Source: Janthinobacterium lividum (lineage in GTDB: Bacteria; Pseudomonadota; Gammaproteobacteria; Burkholderiales; Burkholderiaceae_D). From it: a stretch of 64,000 nucleotides of DNA. The notes beneath the pieces were generated by a model. That model ran no database searches and had not been told where the DNA came from. It saw only the letters and a list, made by a program, of their open reading frames with translations. Positions 20,176 to 28,615 of the stretch are shown here, piece by piece. The stretch lies in contig NZ_CP075583.1 in NCBI RefSeq assembly GCF_023509035.1, positions 4,340,001 to 4,404,000 on the forward strand. The letters are read 5' to 3'. Numbering within the stretch: position 1 is the stretch's first letter; the number at the start of each line of letters is the position of its first letter. Both the position numbers and the translations under genes were made by a program.

Positions 20176-20415
20176 TTGCATCAAGTACCCGCCGCGTGCA
20201 AAAGCTGCATCCCCCTAACCGTCAGCTATCCGCGCAATGTCGGTTCCTGGGCGCATGTCGCCTTGACTGTGTGCGGCACCGTCAGCGGCACGGAAACGAG
20301 CGCCACGGCGGATTTTCCATTGCCCACCTTGGCCAGCGATTTCAGCGCCCGCCGCGTGGACCCGCCAGGATGCCTGAGCCCCTATGCCAGCGGCCCCTTT
20401 GACAGTCCCGATTGA
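20176..20415 (+). pseudogene. Orphan coding-like segment, possible 3' remnant of an exported protein
   Basis: In the 500-base gap between the Hsp70-like and LacI genes, one frame from a TTG at 20176 to the stop at 20415 has the high third-position GC of local genes. It reads CKSCIPLTVSYP, WAHVALTVCGTVSGTETS and DPPGCLSPYASGPF, rich in Cys, Ser and Thr as in secreted proteins. No start codon with a binding site and no known family are visible. I treat it as a possible gene remnant. The rest of the gap, about 20079-20175 and 20416-20581, shows nothing recognisable. Confidence 0.3.
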
Positions 20416-20581
20416 GGAGCAAGCATACCAATTGCCATTCAGTCATATTTTTTGCAACATGAACAAGAAAACAGTCTTGCCACACGGCAATCTTTTGCGC
20501 TATGCTCGTTCTGCCCTCCCTGCCGCCACAAGTGGCCGGGCCTGCAGGAATACTTTGAGACAGCTTGCTTGCCAGACCTAT

Positions 20582-21677
20582 ATGCGAAAAAAGAATACTG
20601 TCGCCCGGACACCCAGCACCACCCGCCCAATCCCCGGTACCGCACGGCGCGTGACCTCGTATGACGTGGCCCTGCTGGCCGGCGTGTCGCAATCGGCCGT
20701 GTCGCGCTGCTTCAAGCCGGGCGCCAGCATCTCACCCGCCACCCATGCCAAGGTCATGCAGGCGGCCATCAACCTCGACTACATCCCCAACGCGGCTGCG
20801 CGCAGCCTGATCACGCGACGCTCGAACCTGGTGGCAGTCATCATTTCCAACCTGGCCAATCTCTACTATCCGCAAGTGCTATCCGACCTGAGCCAGCAAA
20901 TCGCCCGCCAGGGCAAGCGCCTCTTATTGTTTTACCCTGGAGCGCGAAGCGGACATCGGCAAGGTCTTGAGCGATGTGTGGCAATACCAGGTCGATGGCG
21001 CCGTCGTGGCCGCCTGTCTGTCAGACGAGCAGATGGCAGAATTCGGCCGGCGCGACGTGCCGCTGGTGCTGTTCAACCGCAGCCCGCGCGAGCACGCCGT
21101 GCATGCCGTGCTGTGCGACCAGGCCGAAGCAGCGCGCCTCCTCGTCTCGCGCCTGGCCGAAGCGGGCCACCGCCAGTTCGCCATCATCGATGGCCCCGGC
21201 GACTCGGCCGTCGCGCAGGAACGCAAGGCCGGCATGCTGGACCGCTTGCTGACCCTGGGCTTGCCCGCGCCCATCGTCGTCAGCGGCAACTACGATTACG
21301 CCAGCGGCGGACGCGGTTTGCGCAAGGTCATCGACCGCCTGGGCCGTGTGCCGGACGCCGTCATTTGCGGCAACGACATCATGGCCATCGGCTGCCTGGA
21401 CACGGCGCGCCACCAGATGGGCATCCAGGTGCCGCTGCAAATGTCGGTGGCCGGTTTCGACGCGCTGGAAGCCTCCGGCTGGCTCAGCTACGACATCACC
21501 ACCCTGCGCCAGCCCGTGCAAAAGATGGCCACCGACGCCGTCGCCATGCTGGGCGAACTGATGGAGCGGCGCGGCGGCATCGCCGAGCGACGCCGCTATT
21601 GCTCGTATCTGGTCGAGGGGAGCACGGCGCGGCTGACTGCCGAGCCTCAGCGTTTCGGCATGATGGCAGCCGCTTAG
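20582..21677 (+). pseudogene. LacI-family transcriptional regulator, split by a one-base frameshift
   Basis: The N-terminal part has a LacI helix-turn-helix (SYDVALLAGVSQSAVSR) and hinge region (DYIPNAAARSLITRRSNLV). After GKRLLLF the frame changes. The sugar-binding domain then continues as TLEREADIGKVL through DVPLVLFNRSP, FAIIDGPGDS, DAVICGNDIMAIGCLD and SVAGFDALE. Dropping one T from the T4 run at 20940-20943 restores one frame, and the length is one base over a multiple of three. The corrected protein is about 364 residues, near the family norm. The effector is unknown. The start is uncertain: MRKKNTVART at 20582 has no good binding site and the frame is open upstream. Confidence 0.85.
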
Positions 21678-21788
21678 AACGCCTGAGAAAACGCCCATGG
21701 CGTTGTTGCCGGGGTTACTCTTGTCCTTCGCCGTACTCGCGTACTGTCTTCGGGGCGGCGCCTAGCCCTGGGCGTTTTTCAGACGTTC
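21677..21788. repeat. Long imperfect inverted repeat, structured element
   Basis: The left arm at 21677-21700 (GAACG, CCTGA, GAAAACGCCCA) pairs with the right arm at 21767-21788 (TGGGCGTTTTTCAG, ACGTTC) with few mismatches. The inner 66 bases carry GTAC-TCGC-GTAC and a GGGGCGGCGCC segment that can fold further. It begins on the LacI stop codon and does not appear to encode protein. It could be a terminator, a small RNA or a dispersed palindromic repeat. Confidence 0.55.
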
Positions 21789-21820
21789 CCTCCTCTCATA
21801 CAAAATACAAAAATCCCGCG

Positions 21821-21858
21821 CAACAAAAAACCTCGCATCGCTGCGAGGTTTTTTGTTG
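21821..21858. terminator. Bidirectional intrinsic terminator
   Basis: A perfect 17-bp stem (CAACAAAAAACCTCGCA and its complement) around a 4-base TCGC loop, with A and T runs at the base on each strand. It serves the yidB-like gene on the minus strand and read-through from the LacI gene on the plus strand. Confidence 0.92.
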
Positions 21859-21872
21859 TTGCATCGGCTGTA

Positions 21873-22292
21873 TCAACCGAAAATCTTGCCCTTGAGCATA
21901 TTCAAACCCTGGCTGACCAGGTCATTGCCTTCTGGCACTTGACCGTTCGGGGTCAGCTTGTCGATCAGCTGTGGCAGCAGAGCTGCCAGGCCGCCCGAGG
22001 CCGCGTCCGGGGCGACGCCCGCTTTTTCCGCGATCTGGGTGATCGTGTCGGCGCCCAGCGCATCCTTGATCTGGTCGCCGGAGACGGGCGCATTGGCGCC
22101 GGTGCCGATCCAGCTGGCCACCTGATCGCCCAGGCCACTTTCTTGGAATTTCTGCAGCAGGCCGGGCAAGCCGCCATGCTGGTTGACCAGGTCCATTACA
22201 CTGGCCATCAATCCCGACTGGGCTTCCCCGTCCGCACCCTTGTTGCCCAAAGCGCTCATCGCCTGTCCTGCAAGTTGATCTAGCAAACTCAT
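21873..22292 (-). CDS. YidB-family protein (DUF937)
   Basis: A 139-residue small soluble protein with the YidB/DUF937 pattern: MSLLDQLAGQAMSALG at the N-terminus, LVNQHGGLPGLLQKFQESGLG in the middle, SWIGTGANAPVSGDQIKDALG and a C-terminal LLPQLIDKLTPNGQVP. The molecular function of the family is unknown. I chose ATG 22292 because AGGAGA lies seven bases upstream; the longer frame to 22376 is rejected. The gene is monocistronic and ends at the strong terminator at 21821-21858. Confidence 0.9.
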   Translation of the reverse strand: MSLLDQLAGQAMSALGNKGADGEAQSGLMASVMDLVNQHGGLPGLLQKFQESGLGDQVASWIGTGANAPVSGDQIKDALGADTITQIAEKAGVAPDAASGGLAALLPQLIDKLTPNGQVPEGNDLVSQGLNMLKGKIFG

Positions 22293-22552
22293 CGTATTCT
22301 CCTGAACGCTATCGATTCGTGCCGCGTAACTGCGGCGTCCGGCATGACGCAGACTATTCTCCGCCATGGAAATCATTATACTATGAATAATAACAGTGCC
22401 ATAATTACAATTTCAAGACGAACGCACAGAGAGACTCAATGTCGAGCCGCCCACCTCCATCATATTTAGTTCAGCACAACTTGCAAGCGTAAATTGATGG
22501 TTCACAAAAACGTGTAGAATTAATTTTCCTATTTACTGAGGAGTTTCAACAC

Positions 22553-22765
22553 ATGAACATCAATAAAGCGGTAGACAAGGCTTACGAGAAAAAAACGTTC
22601 AAGGAAATCGCTGATGCACCCGTCGATGCGCTGCAAGGCGTAAGCGAGAAGGATGCGGAACTGCTCAAGCAGGCATTCAATATCAAGACCGTGCGCGACC
22701 TGGCGAACCTGAAATACTCGAAGTGGGCGCGCGCCATCGTTACCCTGGCCGATACGGAAGAATAG
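22553..22765 (+). CDS. Small helix-hairpin-helix-like protein
   Basis: A 70-residue protein with a clear GAGGAG binding site and its own terminator. The C-terminal half, ALQGVSEKDAELLKQAFNI followed by KTVRDLANLKY, has the layout of a helix-hairpin-helix pair (G-[VI]-[GS]-x-K/D...L...I.TV.DL). This suggests contact with DNA or another helical protein. It is lysine-rich and lacks cysteine. I do not recognise a named family. Confidence 0.75.
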   Translation: MNINKAVDKAYEKKTFKEIADAPVDALQGVSEKDAELLKQAFNIKTVRDLANLKYSKWARAIVTLADTEE

Positions 22766-22800
22766 ACCGGGCCATGCCCCTGGCATTCCCGTCAGCACAG

Positions 22801-22824
22801 CCCGCCCCAGTCGGCGGGTTTTTT
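22801..22824 (+). terminator. Intrinsic terminator after the small HhH-like gene
   Basis: CCCGCC and GGCGGG form a 6-bp GC stem with a 6-base loop, followed by six T residues. It lies 36 bases after the stop codon at 22765. Confidence 0.88.
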
Positions 22825-22844
22825 CATTCCGCCAGGCTATTGGC

Positions 22845-23582
22845 TTGCAAGCCGATAGCTGCGCGGGGGCGCCATTGACCACGCCGCTGACCCTGCCCGG
22901 CATCTGCTGGCCCTTGCATGCAAGTACGGGCCATCTTGCCGTCACCACGCCCCACATCACGGGCCACTTTCGCGCCGGCGCGGGAACAGACGCCATCGTC
23001 CTCTGTGATCTGCTGCGCGCTGGAAAGTTTCGCAATGGTGCGGCACGCCACTGGTGCCGCACGCATCAGTGCTACTGGGGCACGCAGGCCGACCTGGCCG
23101 GCTGGCAGGCGACGCGGCAGATGCGTTGCCGCCAGCACGCCAGCCCCATGGGCTATGTGCTGTATCCGGCGCTGTTCGACCCCAGCCAGTTTCACGCCAC
23201 CACCTTGCGCCTGGGCCCGGACGGCTTGCTGCAACTGCGCGCCAGGGCCGATGACGGTGGCGCCCTGCTGGTGCGCGACGCGGCCGCGCTGGCCATCGAC
23301 TGCCGCGCCCTGCCCGGTATGTTTCCTCCCGACATAGTGCAACTGAATATCACGCCACCGGCCGCGCAGGCGTTCGCCGCCGCCTTGCAGGCCGGCGCGC
23401 CGCTGGGCTGCAGCGACTGCGCCCGCTGCGGCCACCCGCATCTGGACCTGGACAGCTTCGCGCTGGCGCCGCACCGGCGCCACAGTTGCGGCCATTGCGG
23501 CCATGACGCCTCGCACAGCGCCACGCCCATCGTTTCGACTCCCCTGTGGCGCTTGCGTCTACGCATCACGCAATGCTTCTGA
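22845..23582 (+). CDS. Unrecognised Cys/His-rich protein with a zinc-ribbon-like C-terminus
   Basis: An open frame of up to 245 residues with strong local codon bias. It has two cysteine-rich parts: an N-terminal half with WCRTHQCYWG, and a C-terminal segment CSDCARCGHPHLD...HSCGHCGHDASHS. The latter has paired CxxC and interleaved histidines that would suit one or two zinc sites. No known family comes to mind. There is no ATG; a TTG at 22875 with GGGGG upstream is the likeliest start, and 22845 is only the open end. The gene starts right behind the terminator of the previous gene, so it must have its own promoter or be weakly expressed. Confidence 0.55.
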   Translation: MQADSCAGAPLTTPLTLPGICWPLHASTGHLAVTTPHITGHFRAGAGTDAIVLCDLLRAGKFRNGAARHWCRTHQCYWGTQADLAGWQATRQMRCRQHASPMGYVLYPALFDPSQFHATTLRLGPDGLLQLRARADDGGALLVRDAAALAIDCRALPGMFPPDIVQLNITPPAAQAFAAALQAGAPLGCSDCARCGHPHLDLDSFALAPHRRHSCGHCGHDASHSATPIVSTPLWRLRLRITQCF

Positions 23583-23655
23583 AAGTGCGCCCGCCCACAG
23601 TCGGCCTGCTCGCTTGTGCGTAGACTTGTCCCATCACCACCACGAGGACGGTTCC

Positions 23656-24129
23656 ATGCCAGACGCGCAACACCAGGATGAAGATGACCAGCCAGGCGAC
23701 GAAGGCGATTTGTCCGACCTGCTCAGCGAATTGCGCATCCTGCTACCGGGCGCGCAGATGCTGACGGCCTTCCTCATCATCCTGCCCTTCAACGGCGGCT
23801 TCGCGAAGATCGTCCAAGCGGAAAAGATCGTCTTCCTGCTGACGTTTTTTCTTTCCATGATGAGCCTGGTGCTGCTCAGCGCGCCAGCCATCCAGCACCG
23901 CGTGATGCGCCCCCTGCAAGACCGCGAACGTTTCAAGCGCGTGGCCGACCGCATCATGATGTGCGGCGCCTTTTCGCTGGCGCTGGCATTCATCCTAGGC
24001 ACCAATTTAGTGATGTCGGAAGTGTTCGGCCATATCGCCGGCATCGTCGCCTGCGTGCTGATGGGTGCGCTCATTATTTGCATGTGGTGGTGGCTGCCCT
24101 TGCACTTGAAGCGCGCCAAAAAAATCTAG
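23656..24129 (+). CDS. DUF6328-like integral membrane protein
   Basis: A 157-residue protein. The first 30 residues are acidic and soluble. Four hydrophobic stretches follow (ILLPGAQMLTAFLIILPF, IVFLLTFFLSMMSLVLLS, MMCGAFSLALAFILG, HIAGIVACVLMGALIICMWWW), ending with a basic tail. This agrees with the DUF6328 family of small four-helix membrane proteins, whose function is unknown. The start at 23656 (MPDAQHQDE) has GAGGACGG just upstream. Confidence 0.75.
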   Translation: MPDAQHQDEDDQPGDEGDLSDLLSELRILLPGAQMLTAFLIILPFNGGFAKIVQAEKIVFLLTFFLSMMSLVLLSAPAIQHRVMRPLQDRERFKRVADRIMMCGAFSLALAFILGTNLVMSEVFGHIAGIVACVLMGALIICMWWWLPLHLKRAKKI

Positions 24130-24340
24130 GCGGCTGCGCCAACAACGTTTCGCGGAAAATCCCCGCCAGCGGACGCAGATTCACCTTGTGCCAGGCCAGC
24201 CACAAGGGCGTGCGGTAAGTGAACCACGGCAATGCGCGCACGACGATGCCGGCCGGCGCGTGCTGGCGCAGGCTGTGCTGGATCATGGCCATGCCCAGCC
24301 GGATGCCTTCTTGCTGGCCGGCCGCTAAACCCTGCTCGAC
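24130..24340 (-). pseudogene. 3' remnant of a LysR-family regulator gene
   Basis: On the minus strand the sequence reads GLAAGQQEGIRLGMAMI, then GIVVRALPWFTYRTPLWLAWHK and LRPLAGIFRETLLA. This is the C-terminal end of a LysR effector-binding domain. Everything upstream, including the helix-turn-helix, is missing: at about 24330 it abuts an aldo-keto reductase fragment on the other strand. The frame also runs into the neighbouring membrane protein gene, so the original stop has been altered. Confidence 0.6.
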
Positions 24341-24682
24341 CATGAACGGGCACTGCAGCGCCTGATGCCTGCCGCGGCAAAGCAAAACGTTGACATCGTC
24401 GTGGGCGGTCCCTACAGTTCGGGCATCCTGGCCGGCGGCGCGCACTTCGAATACCAGCAAGACTCACCGAGATCATTGCAAAAGTCGAAAACATCAAGGC
24501 GATTGCCGCGCGCCATGGCGTCAGCGTGAAGGCCGCCGCCCTGCAATTCTCGCTGGCCAATCCTGCCGTGGCTGCCGTGATTCCCGGCGCCAGCCGTCCG
24601 AAATGGTACACACGACTGCTTCCATCGACATCGCCGCCACGCTAGCGGGCCTGGAAGCGCTGCAGCAATCATTGGCAAAGTA
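24329..24682 (+). pseudogene. 3' remnant of an aldo/keto reductase gene
   Basis: On the plus strand TLLDHERALQRLMPAAAKQ and DIVVGGPYSSGILAGGAHFEY match the C-terminal half of D-threo-aldose 1-dehydrogenase-like aldo/keto reductases. After a frame change near 24462 it resumes as EIIAKVENIKAIAARHGVS and LQFSLANPAVAAVIPGASRP, and then breaks again near 24600. The barrel N-terminus with the catalytic Tyr and Lys is absent. With the LysR remnant it looks like a divergent gene pair whose 5' halves and shared promoter were lost in one deletion. From 24683 to 24978 I see only a small perfect inverted repeat, CACATC-GTT-GATGTG at 24778-24792. Confidence 0.65.
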
Positions 24683-24978
24683 ACACGCGACGACGACCAT
24701 TTCCGCCACAGCCAGCTTTTCTTCGCCCGCCCCGTGACGGAATCGCGCACATTCCGTGTTATCGTTAACAACAAGAGCACATCGTTGATGTGTGCGGTGC
24801 AGCAGATTTTAGCCATCGCCCAGCAGAGCTCGCCCGAATCTTTTACAATGTTGTCCTTGGGCAGTTCCTATAGCCCGAAAATACCGGCCAGCCGTCGACT
24901 CTGGTGGCACCTGGCCACTTCCGGCCGGGCCACAGCGCGCCTCTCCACCCTGTCATTCTTTACCCAACTAACAAGAAC

Positions 24979-26196
24979 ATGCACGCCTCCGTAGATCCCC
25001 TGATTCCGCGCGTCACCGCGCCTTTTGGCGCTGGCTATGCCGACCTGGCCCTGGCCATCGGCGGCCTCGCCATCGGCACGGGCGAATTCGCCTCCATGAG
25101 CATCTTGCCCGTGGTGGCCGACGACCTGGGCACGACCTTGCCGCAGATGAGCCACATGATCAGCGCCTACGCGCTGGGCGTGGTCATCGGTGCCCCGCTG
25201 ATCACGATCTTCCTGGCGCGCATGCCGCGCCGTTTGATGCTGATCTGTTTGATGCTGATGTTCGCTGGCGGCAACTTGCTCAGCGCCATCGCCCCCAACT
25301 ACGGCTTGCTGGTGGTGGCCCGCTTCGTCGCCGGCATCCCGCACGGCGCCTACTTTGGCGTGGCAGCGCTGGTAGCGGCCGCGCTGGCCGAACCGGACAA
25401 ACGGGGACAAGCTGTCGCCCGCGTCCTCATGGGCCTGACCGTGGCGAATATCTTCGGCGTGCCGCTGGCCACGTATATCGGCCAGACCCTGGGCTGGCGC
25501 TCGGCCTTCTTGCTCGTCGCCGCACTGGGCTTGCTGACCATGCTGATGGTGCGCATCTTCGTGCCCATGGTCGCTGCCGGCGATTCGAGCCCGCGCCGCG
25601 AACTGGGCGTGTTCCGCCGCCTGCAAGTGTGGCTGACCCTGCTGATGGTGGCGATTGGCTTCGGCGGCATGTTCGCCGTCTACACCTTCATCACGCCAAC
25701 CTTGCTGGAAATCACGAAAGTCTCGCCGCTGGTCATCTCGATCTTGCTGGCCATTATCGGTGTCGGCATGACGGTGGGTAATCTGATCGGCGGCTGGCTG
25801 GCCGACCGCTCGCGCCTGTGGACCATCTTTGGCGTGCTGCTGTGGAACGTGGCCGCCCTGGCCGCCTTTACCTATACCAGCAGCAATGTCTGGCTGACGG
25901 CGATCAACCTGTTCGCCATCGGCGCCGGCATCGCCGTCGCCCCGGCCGTGCAGACCCGTTTGATGGACGTGGCCGGCGACGCGCAAACCGTGGCTGCCGC
26001 TCTCAACCATTCCGCCTTCAACATCGCCAACGCCCTGGGCGCCTGGGCCGGCGGCATCGCCATCGCCATGGGCATGGGTTTGCGCTCGACGGGCTGGGTC
26101 GGCGCCATGCTGGCTTGCGGCGGCATCGTCGTGCTTGGTATTTCCGTGCTGGTGGAAAACCGCAGCCGCAATCTGGGCGGTGCCCAGCCGGCTTGA
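24979..26196 (+). CDS. MFS transporter, DHA1/AraJ-like efflux family
   Basis: A 405-residue inner membrane protein with twelve hydrophobic segments. The N-terminal half has LAIGGLAIGTGEFASMSILP (AraJ/sugar-efflux signature), the loop 2-3 region LARMPRRLMLICLM, and VARFVAGIPHGAYFGVAAL in helix 4-5. The C-terminal half has GGWLADRSRLWTIFG. Members export arabinose-like sugars, drugs or purines; the substrate cannot be told from sequence. The ATG at 24979 is preferred because the first membrane helix follows after about 20 residues. It may be part of the same region remodelled by the nearby deletion. Confidence 0.9.
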   Translation: MHASVDPLIPRVTAPFGAGYADLALAIGGLAIGTGEFASMSILPVVADDLGTTLPQMSHMISAYALGVVIGAPLITIFLARMPRRLMLICLMLMFAGGNLLSAIAPNYGLLVVARFVAGIPHGAYFGVAALVAAALAEPDKRGQAVARVLMGLTVANIFGVPLATYIGQTLGWRSAFLLVAALGLLTMLMVRIFVPMVAAGDSSPRRELGVFRRLQVWLTLLMVAIGFGGMFAVYTFITPTLLEITKVSPLVISILLAIIGVGMTVGNLIGGWLADRSRLWTIFGVLLWNVAALAAFTYTSSNVWLTAINLFAIGAGIAVAPAVQTRLMDVAGDAQTVAAALNHSAFNIANALGAWAGGIAIAMGMGLRSTGWVGAMLACGGIVVLGISVLVENRSRNLGGAQPA

Positions 26197-26246
26197 TGGT
26201 GTCAGCGAGCGACGGCCTGCTCAGGCGGCCGCTCATGTGCGAGCGG

Positions 26247-26945
26247 CTAGTCTTCGATGGCAAACGCCACCGCCGCCTCGCAGTGAATCTCCGTGGTATT
26301 AAATAGCGGCAAGTCGACATCGCCCTGCTGGACCAGCAGCGGTATCTCCGTGCAACCCAAAATCACGCCCTGCACGCCTTGCAGCCGTAGCTTCTCTATG
26401 ATGCCCAGGAATATCTTCCGGCTGGCGTCGGTAAAGATATTCTGCACCAGTTCCGTGTAGATAATCTCGTGGAGGATTTCCTGGTCGGCCGCCTCGGGCG
26501 TCACCGTCGCGATGCCGCACTGTTCCAGTGCCCGGTGATAAAAGCCGCCCGCCATCGTCTGTTTGACGCCCAGCAAACCGACCTTGCGCAGGCCCGACTG
26601 CTGCACCCGTTTCGCCGTTTCCTCGACGATGCTGATAAAAGGTAAGCCGATCCGCGGCACGACGGCCGGCGCGAAACGGTGCGCGCCATTCGCGCACAGC
26701 AAAAAAAAATCCGCGCCCATGCCTTGCAGGCGCTGCCCTTCGCCGATCAGAAATTGCTCGATGGCATGCGAATCGGGCTGCGCCGCGTGCGCGACGAAAT
26801 CGGCCTGATCCATGCTGATCAGCATGATACGCGCGCTATGCGCCGGCCCGATGCGCGCTACCAGCATTTCATTGAGCAAGCGGTAGTACTCCAGGGTGGA
26901 AGCCCAGCCGATGCCGCCGATTAAACCTATCGTTTTATGTTGCAC
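26247..26945 (-). CDS. Aspartate/glutamate racemase family protein
   Basis: A 232-residue cofactor-independent racemase. The N-terminal IGLIGGIGWASTLEYYRLLNE is typical of the RacX/YgeA group. The two cysteine bases are in FLLCANGAHR (about residue 83, usually CNTAH) and VILGCTEIPLL (about 196). The protein interconverts L and D amino acids through a two-base mechanism. The altered residues around the first cysteine suggest a substrate other than aspartate. The gene stands alone, convergent with the MFS gene. Confidence 0.87.
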   Translation of the reverse strand: MQHKTIGLIGGIGWASTLEYYRLLNEMLVARIGPAHSARIMLISMDQADFVAHAAQPDSHAIEQFLIGEGQRLQGMGADFFLLCANGAHRFAPAVVPRIGLPFISIVEETAKRVQQSGLRKVGLLGVKQTMAGGFYHRALEQCGIATVTPEAADQEILHEIIYTELVQNIFTDASRKIFLGIIEKLRLQGVQGVILGCTEIPLLVQQGDVDLPLFNTTEIHCEAAVAFAIED

Positions 26946-27073
26946 GGTTATCCTGGTAAAAATAGTTGCGTAAATTATATGTTAATGCATATACATTTGG
27001 CTGCAGAGATGCACGCAGGCAAGACGAACGAAAGAGCAGCCGTTGGCGGAATTGAAGGTCAATCATACGCACC

Positions 27074-27589
27074 TTACTTGATGTCATGGCCATTGGAAGT
27101 CTGTCGGCTGTATGCACGTTCGAATGCGGCCAGACTCTCCGCCTGCGCCCATAGGGTCGCAATGTAGTTGAATTCCTCCTCGAACGGCTGCTCGAAATTC
27201 GGCACATCCGTCGCATACTCACAATTGCGGCTCAGCATGACCAGCCAGTCGGGATAATCGAGCGCCGGATACAAACGGGTAAAGATGGCATCGAGCGACG
27301 ACACGCTTTCCCGGCCCGCCAGGTAAGCTGCGTGCAACTCGACGATGTATTTGCCGGCGAGAAATTGGTCCCCCAGGCGCTGCGCGCCCCGGTAGCGCGC
27401 GATGATCACGTCGGCCAGCGGCAGCACCTCATCGCGGCCACGGGCGCTGGCCAGCAGCACGACCTCCAGGTCGTCGCCTTCCTGGTCCAGGCGCAAACGC
27501 TCCACGGCCCAGTCCACGCAGCGGTCCGCCGCGGCAAAGTCCATGCGGAGCTGGAAAACGGCGATTTCAAGTGCTGTCAGTTGTTCCAT
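27074..27589 (-). CDS. Unrecognised small acidic protein
   Basis: A 171-residue soluble, helix-rich and acidic protein (MEQLTALEIAVFQLR, EGDDLEVVLLASARGRDEVLP, EEEFNYIATLWAQAE). No signal peptide or known motif is seen. I prefer ATG 27589, preceded by GGATGGAAAG, over the open frame to 27619. Size, acidity and the neighbouring unrecognised gene are reminiscent of immunity proteins of polymorphic toxins, but no toxin gene is in view and this is only a suggestion. Confidence 0.6.
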   Translation of the reverse strand: MEQLTALEIAVFQLRMDFAAADRCVDWAVERLRLDQEGDDLEVVLLASARGRDEVLPLADVIIARYRGAQRLGDQFLAGKYIVELHAAYLAGRESVSSLDAIFTRLYPALDYPDWLVMLSRNCEYATDVPNFEQPFEEEFNYIATLWAQAESLAAFERAYSRQTSNGHDIK

Positions 27590-27654
27590 GTCTTTCCATC
27601 CACTACCGATGAGGGCCATACCATCACCGCGCCTACTCCAGTTGCATCCCGCAA

Positions 27655-28608
27655 CTATGTCTTAACCTTTTTTGCCCGCTTCCCACTGTCGCGCACGGAT
27701 GACAGCCAGCGCGACCATCTCCCCGGCAAGCCGTCGTTGTCCACAGATTCGCGCCAGCAATCGTCATAGGGCCACAGATCATCGTGCGCCTTCGTGCAGC
27801 TGACCAGGCATCGCTGCGTCAGCAACTCAACTCTTTCCGCCGAGGTCAGCGCCGGAGAGTACCCTGCGTCTGCCGGCGTTGCCGTCAAATCGTTCTTGCC
27901 ATCGACATTGTAAAATCGCATGTCGTCCACGACATAGTCGCGGCGGAAAGACGTGCGCCATTGCGAATTGCCGCCCCATCCATGCGACAGGTCGTTGACA
28001 GGGCGTCCCTTGCGGCGGTCAGCCCAGTACAGCGTCGATGCATCGGCGATACCAGGCTTGAACATTGTCTTGCCAGCGCAAACATCCACGCCGCCACGCG
28101 AAAACAGCATGTTGCCGAGCATGACGCACGGCCATCGCCACGCCATGATCAGGGCACCCGCATGCGCAGCCTCAGCAAGCTTGAGTTCGACTATCTCGTG
28201 ATAAAAAGGCGAAAATTGCGCCGGCCGCAGCACCGTCATCCCCAGTGCCTCGACAAAAGCTTCATACTCAGCGAGCGACAGCGGCGGTCCGTCCCAGCCT
28301 TCCCCATGGCCGCGCCCCTGTTGCAAGGGCAAGACTAACATCTGGCATATGCGGCTGAACGCGTGCAGTGCCCACAATTCCTCTTTGCTCGCCGGAGGAA
28401 CAGGGTTTCCTTGCCTTTCCGCAAATGAACGCAGCCAGGCCAACGCACGCGGATTATCGTGCAACCACGGAAGGAGCAGGTCGGCATACACGCCATCGCC
28501 TTCATAATCGAGCAAGGCATCGTGAAGCGTGCGGGCGCCATCCGACAAATCAAGCAGATCCCATTTTTCCTGTATCACGCTCTGGAACAATTGCTGTTTA
28601 TGCTGCAT
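27655..28608 (-). CDS. Unrecognised conserved-looking protein downstream of the histidine kinase
   Basis: A 317-residue soluble protein. It has an N-terminal helical part (QHKQQLFQSVIQEKWDLLD), a central Trp-rich segment (MAWRWPCVMLGNMLFSRGG) and a C-terminal part with NDLSHGWGGNSQWRTSFRRDY and YNVDGKNDLTA. No catalytic motif is recognised. The start at ATG 28608 lies 8 bases after the stop of the histidine kinase gene, so it is probably cotranscribed with the RsbQ-kinase unit. Whether it is an output protein or an unrelated passenger cannot be decided from sequence. Confidence 0.6.
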   Translation of the reverse strand: MQHKQQLFQSVIQEKWDLLDLSDGARTLHDALLDYEGDGVYADLLLPWLHDNPRALAWLRSFAERQGNPVPPASKEELWALHAFSRICQMLVLPLQQGRGHGEGWDGPPLSLAEYEAFVEALGMTVLRPAQFSPFYHEIVELKLAEAAHAGALIMAWRWPCVMLGNMLFSRGGVDVCAGKTMFKPGIADASTLYWADRRKGRPVNDLSHGWGGNSQWRTSFRRDYVVDDMRFYNVDGKNDLTATPADAGYSPALTSAERVELLTQRCLVSCTKAHDDLWPYDDCWRESVDNDGLPGRWSRWLSSVRDSGKRAKKVKT

Positions 28609-28615
28609 GTATCGC

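Noticed and set aside
24868..26010. 380-residue minus-strand frame rich in His and Gln
   Set aside because: Antisense to the MFS transporter, which has clear membrane helices in its own frame.
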